Source: Leishmania donovani (Eukaryota > Euglenozoa > Kinetoplastea > Trypanosomatida > Trypanosomatidae). From it: 64,000 nucleotides of DNA. The position numbers and the translations under genes are program-made. Numbering within the stretch: the first letter of the stretch is position 1; every line of letters starts with the position of its first letter. Where the stretch lies: assembly GCF_000227135.1 (NCBI RefSeq), contig NC_018243.1, forward strand, positions 210,923-274,922, read 5' to 3'. Shown one piece after another: positions 1 through 9,070 of this stretch. Under the pieces are notes generated by a model. That model had not been told where the DNA came from, did no database searches, and was given only the letters and a program-made list of their open reading frames with translations.

Positions 1-1860
1 GCGCGTGCCGAGAAGTGGAACGAAAAAAAAAAAAGAAGGACGGCGCAGTGCTCGCGCGTGTGAACGTTGGTGAGGAGAGAGAGAGATCTGCCCCCCTCCA
101 CACTCTCACGCCCTTGCCTTGATGTTGCCCAAGCCGGCCGCTTTCGCGCTCGTGCTCGTCCCCCTCTTTCTCTCTCGTTCTCTCTCTCTGCGTGTGCGTG
201 TGCGTGTCTGTCGATCCTTCGGGTGCCTTGCGTGTGTTTCCTCTTTTTTTTTACTTCGTTTACGTGTTAACCTCGCCCCTGCCGATGTACACGAGGGGTA
301 GATACACGGAGTAAGGGGCCGTGTGGCGGATCGTGGTGTCGTGTGATCCCGATTTGGCTTCTTATTCCCCTTGCCGTCGTCGTCGTCGCTGCTGCCTCTT
401 CGTTACGCGTATTCTGGTTGTTTACAGATAGGCATATATATATATATATACACATACATGCACACACATATATGTGTATGTATGCACTTACTATTAGGAT
501 GATGCTGCTGCCGGCGTCTTTTTCAGTTTTCGTTTGGTGCCCTCTGGTTCTCTTGGTTCCTACGGCCCGGTGATGACCCCCTATGTTGTTGTTGTGCGTG
601 CGGGTGTACGCTTCGGAGAGGGGAGGAGGAGGAGGGAAGGCAAGGGGGTCGATGCCGTTCGCAATGATGCTTGCCGTGTGTCTGTGTGTGTGTAGGGCGT
701 ATGTCCAGCGCGCGCTGAAAAAAAAGAGCGTTTACAAAGACCAAGGCCACAAATACACGTGTGTTTAGGTGTTACGGCTGTGCTCGTGAGACACCGAAGG
801 ATGAGTAGGCGGGTGGAGAAGCGATCCTGTAAAAGCCGGTGTCCGTGGAAGCGTGTGGTCTCTGGAGTGTGCTCGTGTGTGTGTGTGTGCTGTTCGCCAA
901 GGAGAAGAGGGAGAGCGGAGCATCATCATAACCAGGGAAGACGAGGAAGAGAGGGCAGGACGAACGAAGAGGAAAGAGACGTGCCTCCGCACGCTCGCAT
1001 AGGCAAAACCGCATCACACAAGCTGCCTCTCGCTCCAGCACTGCTTGGGACGGGGCGGCACCACCATCCCTCGAACGCTACAGGGAGACACACACGCCTG
1101 CGCCGATGCACAGCGCATGTCTCTTCCCATGGGTGTATGAGTCCGTCGGTGAATCTGTGAACCACTTCGGGAACGATGCGCGCACACACACACGCGCGCT
1201 CCTCTCGTCCCTCTTCTCTTCCTTGTACTTTCACTTTCTCTCCACCGCCATTTCGCTTGTGAGAGGCGCGGCACACCGCCCGTGCCGCCAGCACCTCATG
1301 CGTCTCCGTGCGCGTGCGCGAGTCGTTGCATTTTCCGTTTCTTACGCAGTGCTCGGTGCCCAAGGTATACCTCGTCCTTCCTTCCCCCTCCCCTCCTCCA
1401 GCGCATCGGCCACCTCGCCCACACCACCGCCTCGTGCGTGCACAGCGGCTAAGAGAGGCGCGGCCCAGAAAACAAATGGTGGGCCACGGCGCTGATGGGA
1501 GAAAATACGAAGCACATGAACGGGCGTCTCCTAAGACGTCACGAGCACCGCAGAGGGACGCGAAGCACATCAAAACTGCAAAACAAAACACAAGAAAGAA
1601 GGTGGGTCGAAAACGAAGAGCATCTATGGAGTGTGTGTCGGTAAGCCCGTGCGAGTCCGTGAGAGCGCCGCTCACACAAGCACACACACGCACGCAACGC
1701 TGACTCGCTGAGGGGCAGCAGGTGAGCGAGGGGGAAGGGGGGAGAGTGCAGAGCGTCGACGCAGCTCACACACAGCGTCCTCCCTCCGCTCCCCACCGCA
1801 GCCTCTCACCTCGTCTGCGCAGCCAAGAAAAGTGCCGCAGCGCACGCGTTGGCTTCGTCT
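1..1860. other. Non-coding region downstream of the histone H3 array
   Basis: I see no credible gene here. Open frames exist on both strands but are made of simple sequence: TG/CA runs, a TA run near 436-450, and purine tracts. None has a recognisable domain or balanced composition. Because the H3 genes to the right are on the minus strand, this is their 3' flank and probably holds the 3' UTR of the leftmost H3 copy. The sequence next to the H3 stop differs from that next to the other full H3 copy, which suggests the array ends here. Confidence 0.6.
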
Positions 1861-1948
1861 CTAGTGGCGCTCACCGCGCAGGCGCAGCGCCAGCTGGATG
1901 TCCTTCGGCTGGATCGTCACGCGCTTCGCGTGGATGCAGGCGAGGTTC
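1861..1948 (-). CDS. Histone H3, partial (C-terminal 28 residues, cut by a gap)
   Basis: The reverse strand encodes the last 28 residues of histone H3, from the NLACIHAKR segment to the terminal LRGERH, followed by a TAG stop at 1861-1863. The sequence is identical to the end of the second H3 copy at 3057-3140. Histone H3 is a core nucleosome protein in the nucleus. The rest of the gene runs into the 99-base N gap at 1949-2047. Right of the gap comes sequence that, in another copy, lies about 40 bp upstream of an H3 start, so an intact gene could fit if the true gap were roughly 340 bp. The gene itself is secure; whether it is intact is not known. Confidence 0.85.
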
Positions 1949-2047
1949 NNNNNNNNNNNNNNNNNNNNNNNNNNNNNNNNNNNNNNNNNNNNNNNNNNNN
2001 NNNNNNNNNNNNNNNNNNNNNNNNNNNNNNNNNNNNNNNNNNNNNNN
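1949..2047. other. Assembly gap 1 (99 N)
   Basis: This is a run of 99 N inside an H3 copy. Unlike the other four gaps it is not flanked by an abutting exact duplication, so real sequence is probably missing here (most of an H3 coding region and a short 5' flank). Confidence 0.95.
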
Positions 2048-2450
2048 AGGGAGGATGCAGAGCGCGGTGAGCTGTGGGTGAGTGTTAAGGCGGCGCGGGA
2101 GTGCGTGCGCGTGTGGTTGGGCCAGAGGCAGGTGAGAGCAGAGGAGGGGAAGCGGAGGGTGGGGAGACAACAAAGTACAGGGCAGCGACGCGTGGGGGAA
2201 GGGGGCCGCGCCACATCAGCAACGGGCGCAGACGCGCGCGGCACCACAGCACACCGCCAGGCGCATAGGTGTGTCGGTCTGCGTGTGCACCGCGCAGGAC
2301 AAACGCCATGCAGACACGCACACAGTCACACGCGAAGCGGCGACGCACAACGCCGGCAGCGAGCCCCGGTGCACACGCGGACAGCTCGATCAGTGATGCT
2401 CGTGTTTTGCTTGGCGGGCTCTCGAGGTTCAACGACCCTCTCACTCTCTC
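2048..2450. repeat. H3 spacer repeat, copy A (pair of 2553-2955)
   Basis: This 403-bp block recurs at a constant offset of 505 bp and looks identical on reading. It starts with agggaggatgcagagcgcgg and ends with tcactctctc. It is the spacer between tandem H3 genes. Copy A is joined on its right directly to an H3 N-terminal fragment, whereas copy B continues into a normal H3 3' region. Confidence 0.9.
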
Positions 2451-2513
2451 CTTCTTGCTCTTCTTCGACGTGATGGTGCGCTTCGCGCGGGCGGTCTCCT
2501 TGGTGCGGGACAT
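2451..2513 (-). pseudogene. Truncated histone H3 (first 21 codons only)
   Basis: From the ATG at 2511-2513 the reverse strand encodes the first 21 residues of H3 (starts MSRTKETARA, ends KKSKK). It then runs straight into spacer repeat copy A without the remaining 109 H3 residues. The frame stays open to a stop at 2085, giving a chimeric 142-residue reading with no histone fold. Compared with the other copy, about 96 bp of 3' flank and some 330 bp of coding sequence are missing. Its 5' flank matches that of the complete copy for about 37 bp and then diverges, so the probable splice acceptor is lost too. It could be a real deletion product of unequal exchange in the array, or a misjoin in assembly. 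I lean towards a misjoin, because the region contains several other assembly faults. Confidence 0.6.
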
Positions 2514-2552
2514 GGTGGTGCGGTGGGAGTGGTTGGGGGTTGGATGGCGGTG

Positions 2553-2955
2553 AGGGAGGATGCAGAGCGCGGTGAGCTGTGGGTGAGTGTTAAGGCGGCG
2601 CGGGAGTGCGTGCGCGTGTGGTTGGGCCAGAGGCAGGTGAGAGCAGAGGAGGGGAAGCGGAGGGTGGGGAGACAACAAAGTACAGGGCAGCGACGCGTGG
2701 GGGAAGGGGGCCGCGCCACATCAGCAACGGGCGCAGACGCGCGCGGCACCACAGCACACCGCCAGGCGCATAGGTGTGTCGGTCTGCGTGTGCACCGCGC
2801 AGGACAAACGCCATGCAGACACGCACACAGTCACACGCGAAGCGGCGACGCACAACGCCGGCAGCGAGCCCCGGTGCACACGCGGACAGCTCGATCAGTG
2901 ATGCTCGTGTTTTGCTTGGCGGGCTCTCGAGGTTCAACGACCCTCTCACTCTCTC
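2553..2955. repeat. H3 spacer repeat, copy B (pair of 2048-2450)
   Basis: This is the second copy of the 403-bp spacer block, 505 bp to the right of copy A. On its right it continues into about 100 bp of unique sequence and then the stop codon of the complete H3 copy, which is the arrangement expected for a tandem array. Confidence 0.9.
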
Positions 2956-3056
2956 GGCTGCTGCCGGAAGGGCAGCGTGCACGACTTGGGGAAGGCGAAA
3001 ACAAAGGAAACAAAAACATGGTATCTATGAGGGGGGAGGAAGAGCAGGCCCGCCCC

Positions 3057-3746
3057 CTAGTGGCGCTCACCGCGCAGGCGCAGCGCCAGCTGGATGTCCT
3101 TCGGCTGGATCGTCACGCGCTTCGCGTGGATGCAGGCGAGGTTCGTGTCCGCCATCAGCGACACAATGTACGCCTCCGTCGCCTCCTGCAGCGCCATGAT
3201 GGCGCTGCTCTGGAAGCGCAGGCCCTCCTTCTGCGCGCTCGACACCTCGCGCACCAGGCGCTGGAACGGCGCGCACTGGATCAGCAGGCTCGTACTCTTC
3301 TGGAACTTGCGGATCTCGCGGNNNNNNNNNNNNNNNNNNNNNNNNNNNNNNNNNNNNNNNNNNNNNNNNNNNNNNNNNNNNNNNNNNNNNNNNNNNNNNN
3401 NNNNNNNNNNNNNNNNNNNNGCGTGGATGCAGGCGAGGTTCGTGTCCGCCATCAGCGACACAATGTACGCCTCCGTCGCCTCCTGCAGCGCCATGATGGC
3501 GCTGCTCTGGAAGCGCAGGCCCTCCTTCTGCGCGCTCGACACCTCGCGCACCAGGCGCTGGAACGGCGCGCACTGGATCAGCAGGCTCGTACTCTTCTGG
3601 AACTTGCGGATCTCGCGGATCGCACAGGTGCCCGGGCGCCAGCGGCGATGCGACTTCTTCACGCCGGACGCCCCGCTCGACGCCTTCTTGCTCTTCTTCG
3701 ACGTGATGGTGCGCTTCGCGCGGGCGGTCTCCTTGGTGCGGGACAT
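3057..3746 (-). CDS. Histone H3 (complete once the gap duplication is removed)
   Basis: Core nucleosome histone H3, acting in nuclear chromatin. The start is the ATG at 3744-3746 and the stop is TAG at 3057-3059. As printed, the frame is interrupted by 99 N and contains a 198-bp stretch twice (3124-3321 and 3421-3618). Removing the gap and one copy leaves 265 + 128 = 393 bp, exactly 130 codons plus stop, the normal H3 length. Visible hallmarks are the N-terminal tail MSRTKETARAKR, the GTCAIREIRKFQKST helix region, and the C-terminal KRVTIQPKDIQLALRLRGERH-type end. The tail differs from animal H3 (no ARTKQTARKS), as is typical of trypanosomatids. It belongs to a tandem array with partial copies on its left. 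A probable spliced-leader acceptor lies about 53 bp upstream. Confidence 0.93.
   Translation of the reverse strand: MSRTKETARAKRTITSKKSKKASSGASGVKKSHRRWRPGTCAIREIRKFQKSTSLLIQCAPFQRLVREVSSAQKEGLRFQSSAIMALQEATEAYIVSLMADTNLACIHXXXXXXXXXXXXXXXXXXXXXXXXXXXXXXXXXXREIRKFQKSTSLLIQCAPFQRLVREVSSAQKEGLRFQSSAIMALQEATEAYIVSLMADTNLACIHAKRVTIQPKDIQLALRLRGERH
3124..3618. repeat. Artefactual duplication around assembly gap 2
   Basis: Bases 3124-3321 are repeated exactly at 3421-3618, with 99 N (3322-3420) between them. Both copies abut the gap. Joining them restores a correct-length H3 gene, so this is an unmerged contig overlap and not a biological repeat. Confidence 0.93.
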
Positions 3747-3799
3747 GGTGGTGCGGTGGGAGTGGTTGGGGGTTGGATGGCGGTGGTGAAAGCGACGAG

Positions 3800-3832
3800 C
3801 TGCAGATGCGCAGGCGACGAAGAGGGAAGAGT
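3800..3832 (-). promoter_or_regulatory. Probable spliced-leader acceptor of histone H3
   Basis: On the minus strand a pyrimidine-rich stretch (3806-3832) is followed by CAG, with the AG at 3801-3800. This would give a 5' UTR of about 53 nt before the H3 ATG. It fits the pyrimidine tract plus AG pattern used for trans-splicing in trypanosomatids. No transcript evidence is available. Confidence 0.45.
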
Positions 3833-4055
3833 GGGCGTGCATGCGTGTGAGAGCGCGTGATGGACGGAGCGAGGAGGAAGAGGCAGGAAAGGGGCAAGCC
3901 GGATGTCGATCACAGAGGCGCCGCAGAGTGTTGAGGTACACCATGAAGAGGCGCAGGAGGGCAGCGGCAGAGCGGGTGGTGTTGGGGGGGGGGGCATGGC
4001 GCGCACGTAAAAGGGAGGCTTGGCGCCACGGCGTGCCTATACGTGTGTCTGGCGG

Positions 4056-4818
4056 CGGTCATCATCAAGACAGCAGTCGTGCACGATGAAAGCGTGTGTG
4101 TGTGTGTGTGTGTGCCTGGTTCGTGTATGTCTGTCGCGCTGTACGTTCGGGGAGCACGTGCCTGCCTCAACCTGCAGAGCGGCCGTTGGAAGAGACGCTG
4201 GTAACGTAACGGCGCGCAAGAAGATGCGCTTAAGGCGTGACGGACGGCTTGTGCAGAGGAGGGAAACAATCGGAAAGGAGCTTGTGCAAGGTCGAAAGCC
4301 ACGCACTGACTCTCTCTGTCTTCCCCCTTTTTGCTTTGGGGCAAGGTCGCGACTGCTGCACGTCGACGCGCATCTCTGGNNNNNNNNNNNNNNNNNNNNN
4401 NNNNNNNNNNNNNNNNNNNNNNNNNNNNNNNNNNNNNNNNNNNNNNNNNNNNNNNNNNNNNNNNNNNNNNNNNNNNNNGACTCTCTTCCGATCTCGGTCA
4501 TCATCAAGACAGCAGTCGTGCACGATGAAAGCGTGTGTGTGTGTGTGTGTGTGCCTGGTTCGTGTATGTCTGTCGCGCTGTACGTTCGGGGAGCACGTGC
4601 CTGCCTCAACCTGCAGAGCGGCCGTTGGAAGAGACGCTGGTAACGTAACGGCGCGCAAGAAGATGCGCTTAAGGCGTGACGGACGGCTTGTGCAGAGGAG
4701 GGAAACAATCGGAAAGGAGCTTGTGCAAGGTCGAAAGCCACGCACTGACTCTCTCTGTCTTCCCCCTTTTTGCTTTGGGGCAAGGTCGCGACTGCTGCAC
4801 GTCGACGCGCATCTCTGG
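4056..4818. repeat. Artefactual duplication around assembly gap 3
   Basis: A 324-bp block at 4056-4379 is repeated exactly at 4495-4818. The left copy touches the gap. The right copy is separated from it only by a 16-base adapter-like sequence. This is most simply explained as two overlapping contig ends that were never merged. Confidence 0.92.
4479..4494 (+). other. Sequencing-adapter remnant
   Basis: The 16 bases gactctcttccgatct match the 3' end of the Illumina TruSeq adapter (GACGCTCTTCCGATCT) at 15 of 16 positions. They occur only at the edge of gap 3 and are absent from the otherwise identical left copy, as expected for untrimmed adapter at a contig end. Confidence 0.88.
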
Positions 4819-4946
4819 CAGCGGCAAGGGTTGGAAACACGTATCCTGTGTATGGTGTGTATGTGTAGGTGCGGTTTTGTGCCAGGGGCGGTGGGGCGCA
4901 CCGCGGCGGGGCAAAGACTCACGTGAGATGGAGTGGAATGAGGATG

Positions 4947-7900
4947 CTAGTCGACCTCCAGCGCATACGTTGCACCATCCACTACATGGAGTACTCCGCA
5001 TTCGTGGTGGTACAGACCCAAGGGCACCCGAGCGCGGCACGCCGACACTGGTGCGGTGGAGGCTCCCTCCTCCGTAGACTGCAGAGCCGCTCTCTCAGCA
5101 GAGGGCCCCCGAGGCGAATTGTGCGTGCTATCGAGGCTTGCTCCGTCCTTCCCGACATCATCATTTCCTTGTCCAGCGCTGCCCCCCTTGTCGTTGTCTG
5201 GCACCGTCAGGCCAATGATGGAAACCGCCGCAACGTTCATGCGGTTCCGTCCGTAACGCCACGCCGTCGTATCCACGAGCGTGCGGCCAGCGCAGGCGGC
5301 GTCAAGTGTAGCAAGCACCGTCCCAACCTCCTCCAGCGGGTTCACGACGTCAGCAGATATACGGGCATCCCCTTGCTCGCCTGCAATCATTGGCGCGAGG
5401 ACACGCTGGAAGAGTGCCGCGGTGGATCTCTCCACCACCCGCGTCGTCGACTGCTGCAGAGACGGCGGCGCGCTGTGTGTGTCCTCTGCCTGGTCTGATT
5501 GCGAAGGATGGCCGTGTTCGTCCGAGAGCCGGAGCCACGCCACAGCCGGCGGCCAGCGAGGCGATGCGGATGCCACCTGGCCTGCATGGGTCTTCGGTTG
5601 CTTTGATGGCCCCCCCTGAGGCGAGCCTGCGTCTATCAGAGCAGATGGCGCTGAACTGTTCGGTGGATATGCATCAGCGGCGCTGTCTGTCGGAAGCGAT
5701 GACAAGGCGGTCACACCCTGGGCATGAGCTCGGTGGTGCTCCCCCGACCTTGCAAACTGGTCAGCCGCGTAGTCTACCTCTTCCATGCCAAGCACAGGCC
5801 GCACACTCCATCGCGCCGTCGTCCACGGCGATTGGCGAACGGCCGTGCCAACTGTCGCCGCTGCTGCGCCAGCGGTAGCCGCGTGGCCGCCATGGATGTC
5901 TCGCGCAGCAGGATGAGGGGCCCTTGGCGGCGCCGACGTCGCTTTTCCCGTCTCCAGCGCGTAGTCGGCCAGCAGCTCCAGCGGGGGGTTCACCGAGGAG
6001 TCGCGCAAATACGCGAAGAGAGCCGCAGCGGACACTGCACAGCTCGAGTGCCTCCGGCGCCGCGACGCGCTGCACCAGGTCGGCACCGAGGAGGTGATGC
6101 AGGCCAGCTGCTCCAGCCCAGCGCACCATTGTCGCACAAGGCCGCAGCCCGCGTCTCCAGCAAGCCGATGTAGGTTGCGGCCCTCGCCGTTCTGCGCATG
6201 CTTCGCCTCGCATGCGCAAACGGTGACATCACCACTGTCAGCAGCGGCATCGTCCACGAAGTGAGTCGCCTCGGTGGTTGCGCTATCCTGCAGCGTCGCA
6301 GCTGCGGCCTCATCTGTCATGGCAGACGCCAGCGCGGAGCACAAGACCTGCACGGTAAACTCGCTGGCGCGCACGGCAGTGTTGCCGGTCGGTGCCGCTG
6401 TGGCCTCGGTGCGCGTGGCACCATCACGGTCACCGGTACTTACCTGCACGTAGAAGCAGCTGTGGTCCTGCGCCTCCGCCTGCCGCATGAGTACCGAAAG
6501 TGGTGATTCTGCCGTGCGCGATGGCGGCTGCCCAGCCGCAGCGGTGGCGGACGGCGCACCTGTTGTTGCTGTCGCCACGAATGCGTCCCCACGCGTACCG
6601 CTCGAGCCTGGGACGACGGCAGCAGCACTGGCAGGAAACACGGAAGCTGGCGAGCGAGACAGAGTCGCCGACATCGCTGCTGGCCGTGGCTGCTGCAACT
6701 GCTGAGCCTGCAGTGTGCGCCGATTCTGATGCTTGACCGTCTCTTGCACCATCCTAAACGTTAGCGGTGCACCGGCCGCATTGGTGAGCCCCTGCGCCTC
6801 CGCCGCCAACCCTCTTTCAGCCCACTGCTGCCAATGAAAGGAAGGAGCAGGCACCGCGCGGCAGCCAAAGTTGGTCTGCAGGTGCGGTGAAGCTGCAGAA
6901 GAGTGATCAACGGGCGCGGCGCATGCTGCGGCTCGCGGTGGCGCCGCAAAGGATGGAGAGTTGCCGTGATGCTGTGCCGGAGCCGGCACATCCTGTTGCT
7001 GTCCCACTGTTTCTCCTCCTTTCTGGGTAAGTCTCGAGTCACCGGGGGTAGCCGCGCACAAGGGGCTGAGCAGCTGCGCCGTGTGCACGGCGGCGGCGCG
7101 CATGAGAGCCGCCGAGACAGCGGTGAAGACGGCGTCTTGCACTCCGGCCGGCAAAGTAGCGAAGACACCAGATTCACCGCTTCTTTGCGCGCTGGGCTCG
7201 TGGGAGCCGTTGCCTGTGGGGCTGGCGCCATCCTTACTCGCTACGGCGCGCTCGCGCCATCGCATGTGCGCAGCTGTGACGGAGGGGCGGCCAAAGCCCA
7301 GAAGAGCGTCAGCGAGCACGCGCGCCGGCGACGGCAACGACAACGACGACGCCGTCTTCGAACCCCGCTGCCCTTCACCGTGCTGCTGCTCGGCATCTGC
7401 ACGTCTCTGCACTTCACCCTGCAGCCAGCTGAAGCACGCCCCGCCGATCAGCACCGCCTCGGCCAACGCCGCCACCGCCTCCCACAGCACCGCATTCGAC
7501 ATTGTAAAGCAGAACGGGCGCGCGGCGTGGGGCGGCGGTGTGGCAACGCGGGGAAGAGGTTCTTCGGGTGTCTTCGCGGCGTCTTCTTTTTTACTCAAGC
7601 GGGCGGTCACCGTGCGCGACAGCTGTGGTCGGCCGCGCTTGCGCGGCGTCGTCGCAGATGCCTCATCGGAGTCGGCAGGCACGTAAGTCGAGGGCGGTGA
7701 AGTGGAGTGGGGCAGGGACGACGTAGACGATGAGGGGCAAGCAACGACGCTTTCTTTCTGGGCAGGACAGCGTAGCGCCGCCGTTACCGCCTTGGCCGCG
7801 TCGCTGTCGACGCCGTTTCCGCCATCGCGGTGCTCAGCATCGGATGCGCCTTGTGTGGCGCTGAGCTCGTCTTGCACCAGCGCCGTGGGTAGCCGTTGTT

Positions 7901-8354
7901 GCGCTGCTTTTCTGTTGCTGCCTCCTTCGTCATCGTGGCCTCCGGCCTCGTCCTCTTCTGCCGCACAGAAGACGGCAGTCGTGTCAGCCGGCGACGGTGA
8001 TGAGTCCCTCGCAGGGGCGGGTGCAACCGGGGAGAAGGCTCCGGCGGCACCCTCCGACACCATGGAAGACGCGGTTGCCGTCCTGAGCTGAGCGCCGGTA
8101 GCGTCTTGAGTGTTTGGGGTGGGCGCCGCTGCCGTTTTAGCGTCTGTCTCCCCCTCCGGCCACAACGAGATGATGCCTTGCGGACCACCATCAGCCACAC
8201 CGACCCTTGCCACCACTTGCGGTGGCGTCACGGCTGTGGCATTTGTGAGAGCATCTGCCACGCACAGAAGCAGCGGGTGGAAGACATGTAGGAGGGACTC
8301 GACGAGCTCGCCCGAGTTCGTCACCGCCGTGTCTGCCACGCGTCGACCACTCAT
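4947..8354 (-). CDS. Large low-complexity protein with an AT-hook-like motif, function unknown
   Basis: A 1135-residue protein. I chose the ATG at 8352-8354, reading MSGRRVADTAVTNSGELVES; the 43 residues the frame adds upstream are simple sequence. I do not recognise the family. It is rich in Ala, Ser, Thr and Pro, with short better-ordered islands: an N-terminal helix-like stretch (about 14-45), a hydrophobic segment near 284-315 (FCFTMSNAVLWEAVAALAEA onward), a segment near 505-550, one near 655-690, and an ordered C-terminal end. Residues 237-243 read PRKRGRP, which fits the AT-hook core that binds the minor groove of AT-rich DNA, so a nuclear role is possible. One such motif in an acid/basic low-complexity region is weak evidence. 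The length and steady codon use support a real gene. Confidence 0.75.
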   Translation of the reverse strand: MSGRRVADTAVTNSGELVESLLHVFHPLLLCVADALTNATAVTPPQVVARVGVADGGPQGIISLWPEGETDAKTAAAPTPNTQDATGAQLRTATASSMVSEGAAGAFSPVAPAPARDSSPSPADTTAVFCAAEEDEAGGHDDEGGSNRKAAQQRLPTALVQDELSATQGASDAEHRDGGNGVDSDAAKAVTAALRCPAQKESVVACPSSSTSSLPHSTSPPSTYVPADSDEASATTPRKRGRPQLSRTVTARLSKKEDAAKTPEEPLPRVATPPPHAARPFCFTMSNAVLWEAVAALAEAVLIGGACFSWLQGEVQRRADAEQQHGEGQRGSKTASSLSLPSPARVLADALLGFGRPSVTAAHMRWRERAVASKDGASPTGNGSHEPSAQRSGESGVFATLPAGVQDAVFTAVSAALMRAAAVHTAQLLSPLCAATPGDSRLTQKGGETVGQQQDVPAPAQHHGNSPSFAAPPRAAACAAPVDHSSAASPHLQTNFGCRAVPAPSFHWQQWAERGLAAEAQGLTNAAGAPLTFRMVQETVKHQNRRTLQAQQLQQPRPAAMSATLSRSPASVFPASAAAVVPGSSGTRGDAFVATATTGAPSATAAAGQPPSRTAESPLSVLMRQAEAQDHSCFYVQVSTGDRDGATRTEATAAPTGNTAVRASEFTVQVLCSALASAMTDEAAAATLQDSATTEATHFVDDAAADSGDVTVCACEAKHAQNGEGRNLHRLAGDAGCGLVRQWCAGLEQLACITSSVPTWCSASRRRRHSSCAVSAAALFAYLRDSSVNPPLELLADYALETGKATSAPPRAPHPAARDIHGGHAATAGAAAATVGTAVRQSPWTTARWSVRPVLGMEEVDYAADQFARSGEHHRAHAQGVTALSSLPTDSAADAYPPNSSAPSALIDAGSPQGGPSKQPKTHAGQVASASPRWPPAVAWLRLSDEHGHPSQSDQAEDTHSAPPSLQQSTTRVVERSTAALFQRVLAPMIAGEQGDARISADVVNPLEEVGTVLATLDAACAGRTLVDTTAWRYGRNRMNVAAVSIIGLTVPDNDKGGSAGQGNDDVGKDGASLDSTHNSPRGPSAERAALQSTEEGASTAPVSACRARVPLGLYHHECGVLHVVDGATYALEVD

Positions 8355-9070
8355 GTCTCCGCATGTCAATATGGAGCGACGGAAGACAGCAGTGAGAGAC
8401 AGGCAGACGAGGTGTGTGTGGGTGTTTATATTTGGAGAGGAAGAGAAGACCGAGGCAGAGACGCTGGGCAGCGCACAGGACATAGAAAGAGAGAGCGGGA
8501 GGCTGATAGAGAGGGATGGGGGCAGGGAGCGACTCCATCGCTCAGTTTACACACGCCAGCCTGTCTGTGCGAGCGGGCGCAGACAGCTGGCAATACCTGG
8601 AGGCTTTGCCTTGAGAATAAGGGGCGGCAAAGAAGAAAACGGTATTGTGTAAGGCGAGCGCGTCCGGTGTGGGGCGCAAACGGGCGAGCGCGTGTAGCCT
8701 GCACGAGAGCAGACACGTGCACGTGCGCTCCTTCAACGTCCTCTCGGGTGCACGGGCGGAGCAGGTGGGAGGGGGACGCTTCGCCGCGTCACTCGTGCCG
8801 CCCCCGCACTCTCTCCGACTCTCTCCGACTCAATGCCCCTATGAGAAGAGAAAGCGGGGGTGGCGAGCGGGGTGAGGAACACCACGAAGACGAAAGAGTA
8901 AGAGTAGTTGGAGCAGTAGGATTGGCAGCAGCTGGCAGCAGGTGAGGCGCTGTACACGGAGGTCAAAAAGAAGACGGGGAGTAGGCGACGCGAAAACCGC
9001 TTGCCGAACCCACGACCATCGCAGCGCTGTTTGTGCGCGTGTGGGCTTCTGATAAGCAGCGGGAGTATGC
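8355..9070. other. Intergenic region
   Basis: I see no gene. It contains purine tracts on the plus strand (8425-8530), which are pyrimidine tracts on the transcribed sense and may serve trans-splicing of the gene to the left, and a short tandem duplication of ctctccgact near 8811-8830. Confidence 0.6.

Larger units (their letters stand above)
3747..4946. other. Intergenic region with assembly gap 3 and a duplicated flank
   Basis: This lies between the H3 start and the stop of the next gene. It holds a (TG)n run near 4097-4115, repeated after the gap, and a 99-N gap at 4380-4478. Bases 4056-4379 recur exactly at 4495-4818. No credible gene is present; the long open frames here exist only because of the duplication and the Ns. 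Confidence 0.8.

Noticed and set aside
926..1693. A 255-codon minus-strand frame
   Set aside because: Cys/Arg/Gly-rich with no domain, made from TG/CA and purine repeats in the 3' flank of H3.
2048..2955. Spacer repeats considered as a mobile element
   Set aside because: The repeat matches the spacer of a tandem H3 array and has no terminal repeats, target duplications or transposase.
2523..3860. A 445-codon plus-strand frame across the H3 region
   Set aside because: It is the antisense shadow of histone H3, lengthened by the Ns and the false duplication.
4020..4926. Several long frames on both strands around gap 3
   Set aside because: They read through the Ns and repeat the same peptide twice, so they are products of the duplication artefact.
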